DNA from: Alphaproteobacteria bacterium UBA7314
Lineage (GTDB): Bacteria; Pseudomonadota; Alphaproteobacteria; MPNO01; UBA830
Length of the DNA stretch: 16,656 nt
Direction of reading: 5' to 3'
Assembly: GCA_002471575.1 (NCBI GenBank)
Contig: DKQG01000004.1
Span: 1,001-17,656, forward strand
Position numbers and translations under genes: made by a program. Below the pieces are notes generated by a model that worked only from the letters and a program-made list of their open reading frames with translations, did not search any database and was not told the DNA's origin. Positions 1 to 7,244 of this stretch are shown one piece after another. The number at the start of each line of letters is the position of its first letter. Position 1 is the stretch's first letter.

Positions 1-471
1 GAACTAAAAAGGCGCAAAGGCTTCGAATTTACCCTATCGATGACCCTCAATACGGTGAACGCGCTTGAGATAGAGGACTTCGTGGATCTAGCGTTGCGGT
101 TTGATGCAGAACCTCTGATTATGCTCGTGGCAAACCCGTATCAGACTATAGATTTTCAAAAAAAATTCCTGACCTTCACGGAAGGTCAGTTCGCCGAGAT
201 GGAAACTCAAATAGATGCTAGCATTCCCAAAGTGCGTGCGCGAAAGTACAGCGACGCGGAGTTGTACCTCGACCAACTCAAATTGCATCTAGAGATGCAC
301 CGAAGTGGCGACAATGATCCCGTTAAGTTCGCGGCAAAAAATGCCGCCAGAACAGTGTTTCGACATCTACCAGAACAGCTGCAAGCCCCGCTCCGTCGTG
401 CGGTCCAAAACCGACGCCGTTCAGCGATGGCACGGGCGGAGCAAAAATTGCGTGAGGACTCCGCACAGTAA
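1..471 (+). CDS. C-terminal part of a protein, possibly radical-SAM family (5' truncated by window edge)
   Basis: The reading frame is open from base 1 (its first codons read ELKRRKGFEF) to a TAA at 469-471, so the visible 156 residues are the end of a longer protein; the ATG at 40 is internal. The first visible stretch (FTLSMTLNTVNALEIEDFVD, then LALRFDAEPLIMLVANPY) alternates beta-strand and helix. It resembles the late barrel strands of radical-SAM proteins, where an Asn follows a strand and is followed by a helix and a residue run ending in NPY. The tail is charged and helical, ending in an Arg-rich segment. No CxxxCxxC cluster motif can be seen because the N-terminus is outside the window. 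It lies 18 bases before the next gene and is probably in the same operon. The family call is an inference from fold pattern and remains tentative. Confidence 0.45.
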   Translation, partial: ELKRRKGFEFTLSMTLNTVNALEIEDFVDLALRFDAEPLIMLVANPYQTIDFQKKFLTFTEGQFAEMETQIDASIPKVRARKYSDAELYLDQLKLHLEMHRSGDNDPVKFAAKNAARTVFRHLPEQLQAPLRRAVQNRRRSAMARAEQKLREDSAQ

Positions 472-489
472 CGCGGGAAAACGCAAAAG

Positions 490-1590
490 ATGACCGACTT
501 ATGTATTGCTCTGATCGGATGCGGCCGCATCTCTGGTCATCACGCACAATCCATCCAGCAGACGCCCGGAATCCGTCTTGCTGCGGTCTGCGACATCGAG
601 AAAAGCCGTGCCGACGAATACGCCAGCGCACACGATGTACCGGCATTCGACAACTATCACCTCATGCTCAAGCAACTGGATAAAATCGACCTTGTCTCCA
701 TCAATACGCCATCGGGGATGCATCACGAACATGCGCTGGACATCATTGAGCTCTATGGCAAGCACGTCGTGGTGGAGAAACCGACTTTCATGCGGCCCTC
801 GCATCTCGATGCGGCGCAAATGGCGGCTGAAAGTGCGGGCGTCAGAATTTTCCCCGTATTTCAGAACCGGTACAACAAGGCCGTCGATCGCGTTCGTACG
901 GCGCTCCGGCAGGGTGAACTTGGCAAAATACGGACCGTTTCCGTGCGCCTGCGATGGTGCCGCCCGCAACGCTACTACGATCTGGCGCCCTGGCGCGGCA
1001 CCTTTTCCCACGATGGCGGGGCACTTACCAATCAGACCGTCCATCATGTCGATCTTTTGCGGCATCTAGGAGGTAAGGTGAGCCGGGTGAACGCGACAAT
1101 GCGGACCTTGGGCGCCGAAATCGAAGTTGAAGACACAACCGTGGCAACCATCGAGTATGAATCCGGCGCGATCGGAACTTTGGAGTCCACAACCGCCGCT
1201 CGGCCGGATGATTTTGAGGCGTCGATCTCTTTCGTCTGCTCGGAAGGACTCGCACAGATCGGTGGAATCGCCGTTAACGAGCTTCAGATATTTACCCCCG
1301 ATCCGGTGGCCTGCACAGGATATAGCGAGGATTTCGTCGGGATCGAAGGCCATGGCGCCGTCTACGGCTACGGGCACAGCGCCATGTATGCCGATATAGT
1401 CGGCGCGTTATCCAGCGACGATCCGTATCCCGTCGACCATGAAGATTGCCGCGATACCCTCAGACTTCTCCACGCATTCTATCGGTCCGACGAAGCGGGC
1501 GACTGGGTCGAGGTCGACGACGACGCCGAATCCTTCCGGCTCGGTCGAGCGGATGACGCTGTTTCCAAGATATATCGGACGCCCGCGTGA
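490..1590 (+). CDS. Gfo/Idh/MocA-family NAD(P)-dependent sugar oxidoreductase, WbpB/WlbA-like
   Basis: This 366-residue cytoplasmic dehydrogenase probably oxidises or reduces a nucleotide-sugar or sugar-acid precursor using a tightly held nicotinamide cofactor. A Rossmann fold opens the protein, with the glycine motif G10-C-G-R-I-S-G16 and the beta2 end VCDIE near 33-37. The family signature EKP is at 96-98. The substrate-domain motif GGALTNQTVHHVDLL sits near 176-190, with H185/H186 and D188. N181 stands where many relatives have Asp; I recall Asn being common among nucleotide-sugar 3-dehydrogenases such as WbpB/WlbA, which suggests a sugar-precursor role rather than inositol catabolism. Length is normal for the family. 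The ATG at 490 begins directly with the Rossmann strand, so no earlier start is needed. The stop overlaps the next start by four bases (GTGA), pairing it with a second, divergent member of the same family. The exact substrate cannot be read from sequence. Confidence 0.85.
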   Translation: MTDLCIALIGCGRISGHHAQSIQQTPGIRLAAVCDIEKSRADEYASAHDVPAFDNYHLMLKQLDKIDLVSINTPSGMHHEHALDIIELYGKHVVVEKPTFMRPSHLDAAQMAAESAGVRIFPVFQNRYNKAVDRVRTALRQGELGKIRTVSVRLRWCRPQRYYDLAPWRGTFSHDGGALTNQTVHHVDLLRHLGGKVSRVNATMRTLGAEIEVEDTTVATIEYESGAIGTLESTTAARPDDFEASISFVCSEGLAQIGGIAVNELQIFTPDPVACTGYSEDFVGIEGHGAVYGYGHSAMYADIVGALSSDDPYPVDHEDCRDTLRLLHAFYRSDEAGDWVEVDDDAESFRLGRADDAVSKIYRTPA

Positions 1591-2648
1591 AAAAAACCCT
1601 TCGCATCGGGATCGCCGGTTACGGTATCGTCGGGAAACGGCGCCGCGAAGTGGCGGAAAGCCGCGGCGACATGCAAACCGTTGCCGTCTGCGACCAGTAT
1701 TTCGGTGAGAGCGGCGCGCTGGAGGATGGCACTCGGTATTACCCGCATTACAGCGATCTTCTGAGAGAAGACCTTGATGCCCTGTTCGTCAGCATCAGCA
1801 ACGACATGGCCGCAGAAGTCACGTCAGCGGGTCTCGAACGCGGTTTGCACGTGTTCTGCGAAAAACCCCCAGGCCGCGATCTCGAAGACATCGCGCGCGT
1901 TTTTGCCACAAAGAAACACCATCCGGGTCTCAAGCTGAAATACGGCTTTAACCATCGCTACCATGATTCAGTGCGCGATGCGCTGGCAATTCTGTCTTCC
2001 GGTGAACTGGGCCGCGTCATCAACGCGAGGGGAATTTACGGAAAATCTCAGCTGGTCACCTTTGGTCAGACCTCTTGGCGAACCGACCGTGCGCTGGCCG
2101 GGGGCGGCGTCCTGCTCGACCAGGGCATACACATGGTAGATCTATTGCGACTATTCTGCGGCGAATTTGCGGAGGTCCACAGCTACGTATCGAACGATTT
2201 CTGGAAACATGACGTCGAAGACAACGCTTACGCGCTGATGCGCAGCAAAACCGGCGTCGTTGCGATGCTCCATTCCTCCGCCACGCAATGGCGCCACAGA
2301 TTCAATCTGGATATCACTCTCGAGAGAGGATCGATCACGTTGTCCGGCATCCTTTCGGGGTCGAAGAGCTACGGTGCCGAAACGCTCACCGTCGCACGGT
2401 TGGGAGAAGACGATATGGGAGACCCGCTGGAACAAACCACCCGCTACAACACCGATCCTTCCTGGCGGGCCGAAATCGACGAGTTCGCCAACGCGATCCG
2501 CGACAATGGAACGATCATCCATGGATCCGCTGATGACGCATACCGAACCATGGAACTAGTCTATCGAATTTATTGTGCCGATCCGGAATGGCGCACACGA
2601 TGGAGCTTGCGGGATCCCGCCGCGGGCAGCGGAACGAAAAGCGAATGA
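1587..2648 (+). CDS. Gfo/Idh/MocA-family oxidoreductase, second divergent copy
   Basis: A 353-residue NAD(P)-dependent sugar oxidoreductase. The start is GTG, overlapping the upstream stop by four bases, and the Rossmann strand and glycine motif (G8-I-A-G-Y-G-I-V-G16) follow within ten residues. The EKP signature is at 92-94. The catalytic-domain motif GGGVLLDQGIHMVDLL lies near 172-187, with D178, H182 and D185 in the usual places. It differs clearly from the preceding gene in the motif region (DQGIH versus NQTVH) and in most other residues. It is therefore an older paralogue with a separate reaction, not a recent tandem copy. Its stop overlaps the next ATG by four bases (ATGA). Context points to a step in making the sugar that the next gene activates with CMP. 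Substrate and reaction direction are unknown. Confidence 0.85.
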   Translation: MKKTLRIGIAGYGIVGKRRREVAESRGDMQTVAVCDQYFGESGALEDGTRYYPHYSDLLREDLDALFVSISNDMAAEVTSAGLERGLHVFCEKPPGRDLEDIARVFATKKHHPGLKLKYGFNHRYHDSVRDALAILSSGELGRVINARGIYGKSQLVTFGQTSWRTDRALAGGGVLLDQGIHMVDLLRLFCGEFAEVHSYVSNDFWKHDVEDNAYALMRSKTGVVAMLHSSATQWRHRFNLDITLERGSITLSGILSGSKSYGAETLTVARLGEDDMGDPLEQTTRYNTDPSWRAEIDEFANAIRDNGTIIHGSADDAYRTMELVYRIYCADPEWRTRWSLRDPAAGSGTKSE

Positions 2649-3409
2649 AAACATACGGAATTATTCCCGCACGCATGGGATCGAGCCGGTTTCCCGGAAA
2701 ACCTCTTCACCCGATTGCCGGGAAGCCCATGATCGAACATGTCTACGCCCGCGCCAAACTTTCCTGGGACTGGGACATGCTATGCATCGCGACCTGCGAC
2801 GAAGAAATCTGCGACTTCGCTGAAAAGAAGGGCTTTCCCGTGGTGATGACGTCGGACAAACACGTCCGGGCGCTGGACCGGGTAGCGGAAGCGTACGAAA
2901 TTCTGGCCGAGCCGGGAACAGACGACGACATCGTGGTGTGCGTCCAGGGCGACGAACCGCTGATCGGCAGTGATACGATATCGGCAGTGATCGCACCGTT
3001 CAGACGCGACCCACAGATTGACGGCACAATGCTAGCGGTCCCGATCGCCGACGAAGCACTCTATCGGAACCCGGACATCGTTAAGATCGTTCACGACCTT
3101 AACGGGAACGTCCTTTACACAAGCCGGCAGCCGATACCCCATTGCGATGAATTTTCGCCGGATCTCGGCGCGTTGCGGGTGGGAGGCATATTTGGATTTC
3201 GCTGGCACATGCTGAAATGGTTCACGGAGCTACCGGAATCTCCGCTGGAACGCGTTGAAGCTTGTGACAGCAACCGCATTTGTGACAATGGTCGCTTTCA
3301 GCGCATTGCACCGATTTCTGCAAGGGCCTACTATTCCGTAGACAGCCCCGAAGACGTTGAACTGGTGGAATCTGCAATCGCCGGCGATCCTTTGTGGGGA
3401 CAGTATTGA
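2645..3409 (+). CDS. CMP-sugar synthetase, KdsB-like cytidylyltransferase
   Basis: A 254-residue soluble nucleotidyltransferase that should couple CTP to a 2-keto-3-deoxy sugar acid, giving a CMP-sugar donor and pyrophosphate. The N-terminal nucleotide-binding motif PARMGSSRFPGKPL spans 8-21. The metal-binding segment VQGDEPLI spans 100-107 with D103, and SVDSPEDVELV near 231-241 supplies a second conserved Asp (D233). The length matches KdsB. The start chosen is the ATG at 2645, which overlaps the upstream stop by four bases and sits just before the conserved first strand; an upstream in-frame ATG at 2573 would add 24 non-homologous residues inside the previous gene. In the segment where KdsB normally reads H-x-S-G-T-(D/E)-R, this protein reads HVRALDR (73-79), so the sugar bound may not be Kdo. 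Kdo itself is possible but less likely, because kdsB normally lies elsewhere. Confidence 0.8.
   Translation: MKTYGIIPARMGSSRFPGKPLHPIAGKPMIEHVYARAKLSWDWDMLCIATCDEEICDFAEKKGFPVVMTSDKHVRALDRVAEAYEILAEPGTDDDIVVCVQGDEPLIGSDTISAVIAPFRRDPQIDGTMLAVPIADEALYRNPDIVKIVHDLNGNVLYTSRQPIPHCDEFSPDLGALRVGGIFGFRWHMLKWFTELPESPLERVEACDSNRICDNGRFQRIAPISARAYYSVDSPEDVELVESAIAGDPLWGQY
3396..3400 (+). promoter_or_regulatory. Ribosome binding site deciding a TTG start
   Basis: The purine run GGGGA lies five bases before TTG at 3406, which itself overlaps the preceding stop as TTGA. This spacing favours TTG 3406 over the in-frame GTG codons at 3394 and 3403. The site lies inside the end of the cytidylyltransferase gene. 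Confidence 0.55.
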
Positions 3410-4446
3410 CCGGACTGGCGCGAACCGGCGCGAGCTTCGGAGGCAAGGCTGCAGTTTTTCTTCTATCGACCGCCGTCTCTGTCTTCATCGCGGAATGGAG
3501 CGTCCGGCTGGCGTTGCCCGACTACGATCCGGCGGGGCAGGTGGTCTGGCAAACCCATCCGCGGGCGGGAACGGTTCTGGGCCAACCGGGAACAACCGCG
3601 AGACAGATCAAGAATTCCGGGGATTACAACGTATCCGTCCGCTTCAACCGGCATGGTTTTCGCGATAGACAGGATGTATCGACGGGTCACGACAAGGATA
3701 TGTACGTGGTAGGCGATTCCTTTGCTTTCGGCTGGGGAGTCGAAGAAAGCGAACGTTTCTCGAACGTGCTTGCAAGGCTGAGCAACGAGCGCGTTTTCAA
3801 CCTCGCTGCTTCGTTGAATATCGACGGTTACGAAAAGCTGTTCCCCTATGCCGAATCACTCGGCGCAAAATTCGGCCACGTTGTTCTGTCGTTGAACATG
3901 ATCGACGACGTTCGGCGCTATGCAGTCGAAGAGGTTGAGACGCTTACCTCGCCGGTCGTTCCGCCAACCCGGAACGGCTTGGATATTTCGCTGATGACGG
4001 TCAAAAATTTTCTTCTCCGGGAATCGGCGTTCTATCTCCTAATGACACAAAGCCTCAATCATCTTCAACCGCTTCGCAGGTTTTTGATAAGTGTCGGCAT
4101 CATCAAAACGATCAATGAAATTTCATCGGGTCTGCCTGATCGGGATGCGATCTCTGTCACGGCGGACCGGTTGGCAGCACTTGACCGGCGGTACGATCTG
4201 ACCGTTCTGTTAATACCCTCCCGGGGTTTGTGGGTCGGCGCCCGGCGGAGCGAGACCCGTGAAGTGCACGATCGGGTGATCAGGGCACTACGGGAGCGCG
4301 GCGTGACAGTCATCGATCCTCTGCCCGAACTGGAGAAAGGCGACAATCCTCTTCAGTATCATTTTCGCAATGACGGCCACTGGAATCCGCGCGGTCATCG
4401 GCTGATCGGCGAGGTGCTCCAAAACGCGCTGTCGGGAGACAAATAA
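3406..4446 (+). CDS. Membrane-anchored SGNH-hydrolase-like protein, probable acyltransferase partner (AlgJ/AlgX-like role)
   Basis: A protein of 346 residues from the TTG at 3406. One hydrophobic segment near residues 15-37 (AAVFLLSTAVSVFIAEW) looks like an uncleaved anchor, placing the rest in the periplasm. SGNH block I is GDSFAFGWG with nucleophile candidate S105. The final block is NDGHWNPRGH, with D323 and H325 completing a likely Ser-His-Asp triad. The D-G-H-W-N form is characteristic of AlgJ/AlgX/DltD-type proteins that move acyl groups onto polysaccharides, rather than of secreted lipases. The MBOAT gene starts five bases after the stop, the same pairing as AlgI with AlgJ. Inferred job: receiving acetyl or another acyl group from the MBOAT channel and placing it on the polymer in the periplasm. 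Which acyl group and which sugar position are unknown. Confidence 0.75.
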   Translation: MTGLARTGASFGGKAAVFLLSTAVSVFIAEWSVRLALPDYDPAGQVVWQTHPRAGTVLGQPGTTARQIKNSGDYNVSVRFNRHGFRDRQDVSTGHDKDMYVVGDSFAFGWGVEESERFSNVLARLSNERVFNLAASLNIDGYEKLFPYAESLGAKFGHVVLSLNMIDDVRRYAVEEVETLTSPVVPPTRNGLDISLMTVKNFLLRESAFYLLMTQSLNHLQPLRRFLISVGIIKTINEISSGLPDRDAISVTADRLAALDRRYDLTVLLIPSRGLWVGARRSETREVHDRVIRALRERGVTVIDPLPELEKGDNPLQYHFRNDGHWNPRGHRLIGEVLQNALSGDK

Positions 4447-4450
4447 CCGC

Positions 4451-5929
4451 GTGCTGTTCAGTAGCGTCGAATTTATGTTCGTCTTTCTTCCCGCGACAAT
4501 CGCGGGGTACGCGGTATTCGCCAGGCTGTTCTCCGTGCGTTCGGCAACCGTCTGGCTGATCGCCGCATCGCTTTTCTTTTACGCCTATTGGGACGCGGCC
4601 CTTCTGACCCTGTTGCTGGGGAGCATCGTTTTCAATTTCGTTTGCGGTAAACGATTATTTACCGAGCGATCTCGGGCGCTTCTTTGGGCAGGATTGTGTT
4701 TCAACGTCGGATTGCTGGCGTATTTCAAGTACGCCGGCTTCTTTGTGGAAAACGTGGAATCGGCGCTCGGCGTAGAAATCGCCAATCTCGATATCGTACT
4801 GCCGTTGGCGATATCTTTCTTCACGTTTCAGCAGATCGCCTATCTCGCGGACGTATACCAGGGCAAGGCGGTAGAGCCAGACTTTTTCAGCTATGTGCTG
4901 TTCGTCTCGTTCTTCCCGCAGTTGATTTCGGGTCCGATCGTGCATCACAGCGAGATGATGCCGCAATTTGCAAACAACGAACGCCGCTGGATGCGCCGAG
5001 ATCTGATCGTGCCCGCACTCGGCTTTCTCGTGATGGGGCTGTATAAAAAAGTCGTGCTTGCGGATGGGGTCGCACCGATTGCCGATCAGGTATTTGACGC
5101 GTCAATCACCGGGGTGCCCTCGATGACGGATGCCTGGATCGGTACGCTGGCCTATACTTTTCAGATCTATTTCGACTTTTCCGCCTATTCCGACATGGCG
5201 GTCGGCATTGCTCTGCTGTTCGGCATCCGGCTTCCTCTGAATTTCAATTCACCTTATCGCGCGGTCAACATCATCGATTTCTGGCGCCGCTGGCACATGA
5301 CATTGTCCCGTTTTATCCGGGACTACATATACATCCCGTTGGGCGGCAGCCGTAAAGGCGGGGCCAAAAGATACGCCAATCTGCTGATCGCAATGCTCAT
5401 CGGCGGGCTATGGCACGGCGCCGGCTGGACATTCATCGTCTGGGGCGGTCTTCACGGGGTCTATCTCATCGCGAACCATCTGTTCCGGCGCATTTACCCA
5501 GTCCGGGAGAAACAAGCGGCCTGGTCCGCCTGGACCGGACGTGTCCTGACATTGCTCGCCGTGATGATTGCCTGGGTTTTTTTCCGCTCGGATGATTTTT
5601 CGAGTGCTTCGCGCATGCTACAAGGAATGTTCGGCATGGTGACCGGCGAACCGGTCCTGTCTGGAACTCGCACGATTTTCTGGGTTGGATTGCTGCTAGT
5701 CGTCGTCTGGTTTCTGCCGAATAGCTGGCAGGTATTCCACCGTTTCAATCCGGTGCTGGTCGACCGTTCTGCCGCAGCCTCTTTGACGGACTACAGAGCC
5801 GTGCCCGCGTCCGCGATCGGATCGAAGGCGATTCTGGTGCCGCTGGGACTCGCGATGGCAGTCGTCAGCATTCTTGTCATAATCGATCGCGGTTCAGACA
5901 CCCAGCGCTTCATTTACATGATATTCTGA
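4451..5929 (+). CDS. MBOAT-family membrane O-acyltransferase, AlgI-like
   Basis: A 492-residue polytopic inner-membrane protein that should carry acyl groups from a cytoplasmic donor across the membrane for polysaccharide O-acylation. The N-terminus MLFSSVEFMFVFLP matches the AlgI-type opening almost residue for residue, which supports the GTG at 4451 as the start. About ten hydrophobic segments follow. Family landmarks are FFPQLISGPIVHHSEMMPQF in the first half, NSPYRAVNIIDFWRRWHMTL in the middle, and the two signature histidines in GGLWHGAGW (H322) and WGGLHG (H335, the invariant MBOAT histidine). The length is normal for the family. It is paired with the SGNH gene five bases upstream. No AlgF-like third component is visible. 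The general call is firm; the donor group is assumed to be acetyl from family precedent. Confidence 0.92.
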   Translation: MLFSSVEFMFVFLPATIAGYAVFARLFSVRSATVWLIAASLFFYAYWDAALLTLLLGSIVFNFVCGKRLFTERSRALLWAGLCFNVGLLAYFKYAGFFVENVESALGVEIANLDIVLPLAISFFTFQQIAYLADVYQGKAVEPDFFSYVLFVSFFPQLISGPIVHHSEMMPQFANNERRWMRRDLIVPALGFLVMGLYKKVVLADGVAPIADQVFDASITGVPSMTDAWIGTLAYTFQIYFDFSAYSDMAVGIALLFGIRLPLNFNSPYRAVNIIDFWRRWHMTLSRFIRDYIYIPLGGSRKGGAKRYANLLIAMLIGGLWHGAGWTFIVWGGLHGVYLIANHLFRRIYPVREKQAAWSAWTGRVLTLLAVMIAWVFFRSDDFSSASRMLQGMFGMVTGEPVLSGTRTIFWVGLLLVVVWFLPNSWQVFHRFNPVLVDRSAAASLTDYRAVPASAIGSKAILVPLGLAMAVVSILVIIDRGSDTQRFIYMIF

Positions 5930-5933
5930 CACC

Positions 5934-6554
5934 ATGAACAAAATAGACGAAATGACTCAGGCCCACGGTAGAAATGCAGCCGGATATGCTAGGGCGTACC
6001 TTGATTATCTCTCCAGCTGTTTAGATTCGGTGGATTGCGACGCCGTCGGTGCATTTGCCAATTTGCTGCTTTCGGCCCGACAAACCGGAAACGCCGTTTT
6101 CTTTATCGGTAATGGCGGATCGGCAGCGACTGCTTCGCATTTCGCAAACGATATTTCCGTTGGTACACGCACCGGTGACGACAAACCGTTCCGCGCCATC
6201 AGTCTGACAGATAACGTCGCGGTAATGACGGCGCTCGCAAACGACGAAGGCTACGAAAAAATGTTCGTCGATCAGCTGAAAGTCCACATGCGCGACGGCG
6301 ATGCGTTGGTGGCCATTTCCGCTTCGGGGAACTCCCTGAACGTCATAGCGGCGGTTGAATACGCCAAGTCCCGTGAAGCCACCATTGTAGGACTTACCGG
6401 ATTCGATGGCGGGAAGCTCCGCGAACTGTCGGATATTTCACTGCATGTCTCCACCGCCAGGGGCGAATATGGCCCAGTCGAGGATCTTCACATGATTTTC
6501 GACCATCTGATCAGTAGCTTTCTCATTGCGGAAGTAAAGCGCCAGACCGGATGA
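5934..6554 (+). CDS. SIS-domain sugar-phosphate isomerase, GmhA-like
   Basis: A 206-residue cytoplasmic aldose-ketose isomerase of the sedoheptulose-7-phosphate isomerase (GmhA) type. The phosphate-binding loop GNGGSAATASHF is at 59-70, with S63. A second Ser-rich loop, SASGNS, is at 129-134. The C-terminal motif EDLHMIFDHLI is near 183-193, with H186 in the place of the GmhA catalytic histidine. After the first loop the sequence reads FANDIS, so N72-D73 occupies the position where GmhA has Glu-Glu, whose second Glu is catalytic. This FAND form is seen in a subgroup of SIS proteins outside classical heptose synthesis. The ATG is four bases after the MBOAT stop, and the stop overlaps the HAD phosphatase start (ATGA). 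Isomerase followed by phosphatase suggests consecutive steps. Sedoheptulose 7-phosphate is the default substrate guess; another sugar phosphate is possible. Confidence 0.82.
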   Translation: MNKIDEMTQAHGRNAAGYARAYLDYLSSCLDSVDCDAVGAFANLLLSARQTGNAVFFIGNGGSAATASHFANDISVGTRTGDDKPFRAISLTDNVAVMTALANDEGYEKMFVDQLKVHMRDGDALVAISASGNSLNVIAAVEYAKSREATIVGLTGFDGGKLRELSDISLHVSTARGEYGPVEDLHMIFDHLISSFLIAEVKRQTG

Positions 6555-7234
6555 ATCGGGCGGTTATTTTCGATCTGGACGGCACGCTTATCGACAGCCT
6601 GCCCGATGTAATGAATGCCCTGAATGCGGTTCTCGCGGATAATGGGCGCAGACCGGTGACACTTGACGAAGCCAAGACAATGGTCGGCGGCGGCGCGGAG
6701 CCTCTGCTGGAGCGCGCATTCGACGCCACAGGCGAATCTTTGCCCGCGACACGGCTCTTGAAATGCGTCGACGCGTTTACGGGGTACTACCGGGAAAATC
6801 CAGCCACGGAAACGACGATTTTCGACGGCGCGATCGCGGCGCTGGAAGCTTTGACCGGCGACGGCATTAAGCTTGGGATTTGCACCAATAAACCGCATGC
6901 ATCCGCTCTGCAGGTCTTAGAGGCCCTGGGTCTGGCCCAGCACTTCGATGCCTGTTTCGGCAAATCCTCCGTGCCGTATCACAAGCCCGACCGGCGGCAT
7001 TATAACGAAGTAGCGAAGGCGCTGGGCGTGGACCCGGATCAAAGTCTCTATGTCGGAGACAGCGAAACGGACGTGGAAACCGCACGCAATGCCGGCGTGC
7101 CGATAATCATGGTTCCGTTTGGATACACCCACCGCCCCACCGAAGAACTGGGCGGAGACAGGATGATCGCTCATTTCTCGGAGCTCCCCGACACAGTGAG
7201 AGAACTGTTCGCCGCGCTCTCAGCCGGCTGTTAG
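6551..7234 (+). CDS. HAD-family phosphatase, phosphoglycolate-phosphatase-like
   Basis: A 227-residue soluble phosphatase with a helical cap domain. HAD motif I is FDLDGT, with nucleophile D8 and acid/base D10. Motif II is CTNKP with T112, motif III is K145 in HKPDRRHY, and motif IV is GDSETD with D170 and D174, so the active site is complete. The inserted segment between motif I and motif II fits a C1 alpha-helical cap, as in Gph. That differs from the shorter GmhB and KdsC folds. Translation is probably coupled to the isomerase through the ATGA overlap. Its likely job is removing a phosphate from the isomerase product or a downstream sugar phosphate, as GmhB or KdsC does in the heptose and Kdo pathways. 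Substrate specificity cannot be read from the sequence, and plain phosphoglycolate salvage is unlikely in this setting. Confidence 0.85.
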   Translation: MNRAVIFDLDGTLIDSLPDVMNALNAVLADNGRRPVTLDEAKTMVGGGAEPLLERAFDATGESLPATRLLKCVDAFTGYYRENPATETTIFDGAIAALEALTGDGIKLGICTNKPHASALQVLEALGLAQHFDACFGKSSVPYHKPDRRHYNEVAKALGVDPDQSLYVGDSETDVETARNAGVPIIMVPFGYTHRPTEELGGDRMIAHFSELPDTVRELFAALSAGC

Positions 7235-7244
7235 CCAAACCTGT

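Noticed and set aside
499..1065. Long reverse-strand frame of 188 codons
   Set aside because: It is a shadow of the first Gfo/Idh gene, whose motifs are intact on the + strand; the reverse translation shows no recognisable family.
2573..2644. Upstream ATG extending the cytidylyltransferase by 24 residues
   Set aside because: The extra residues lie wholly inside the preceding oxidoreductase gene and have no family match; the ATG at 2645 sits at the conserved first strand with a four-base overlap.
5641..5656. Perfect inverted repeat GACCGG-CGAA-CCGGTC
   Set aside because: It lies inside the MBOAT coding region in a normal codon context, with no T-tract; likely incidental.
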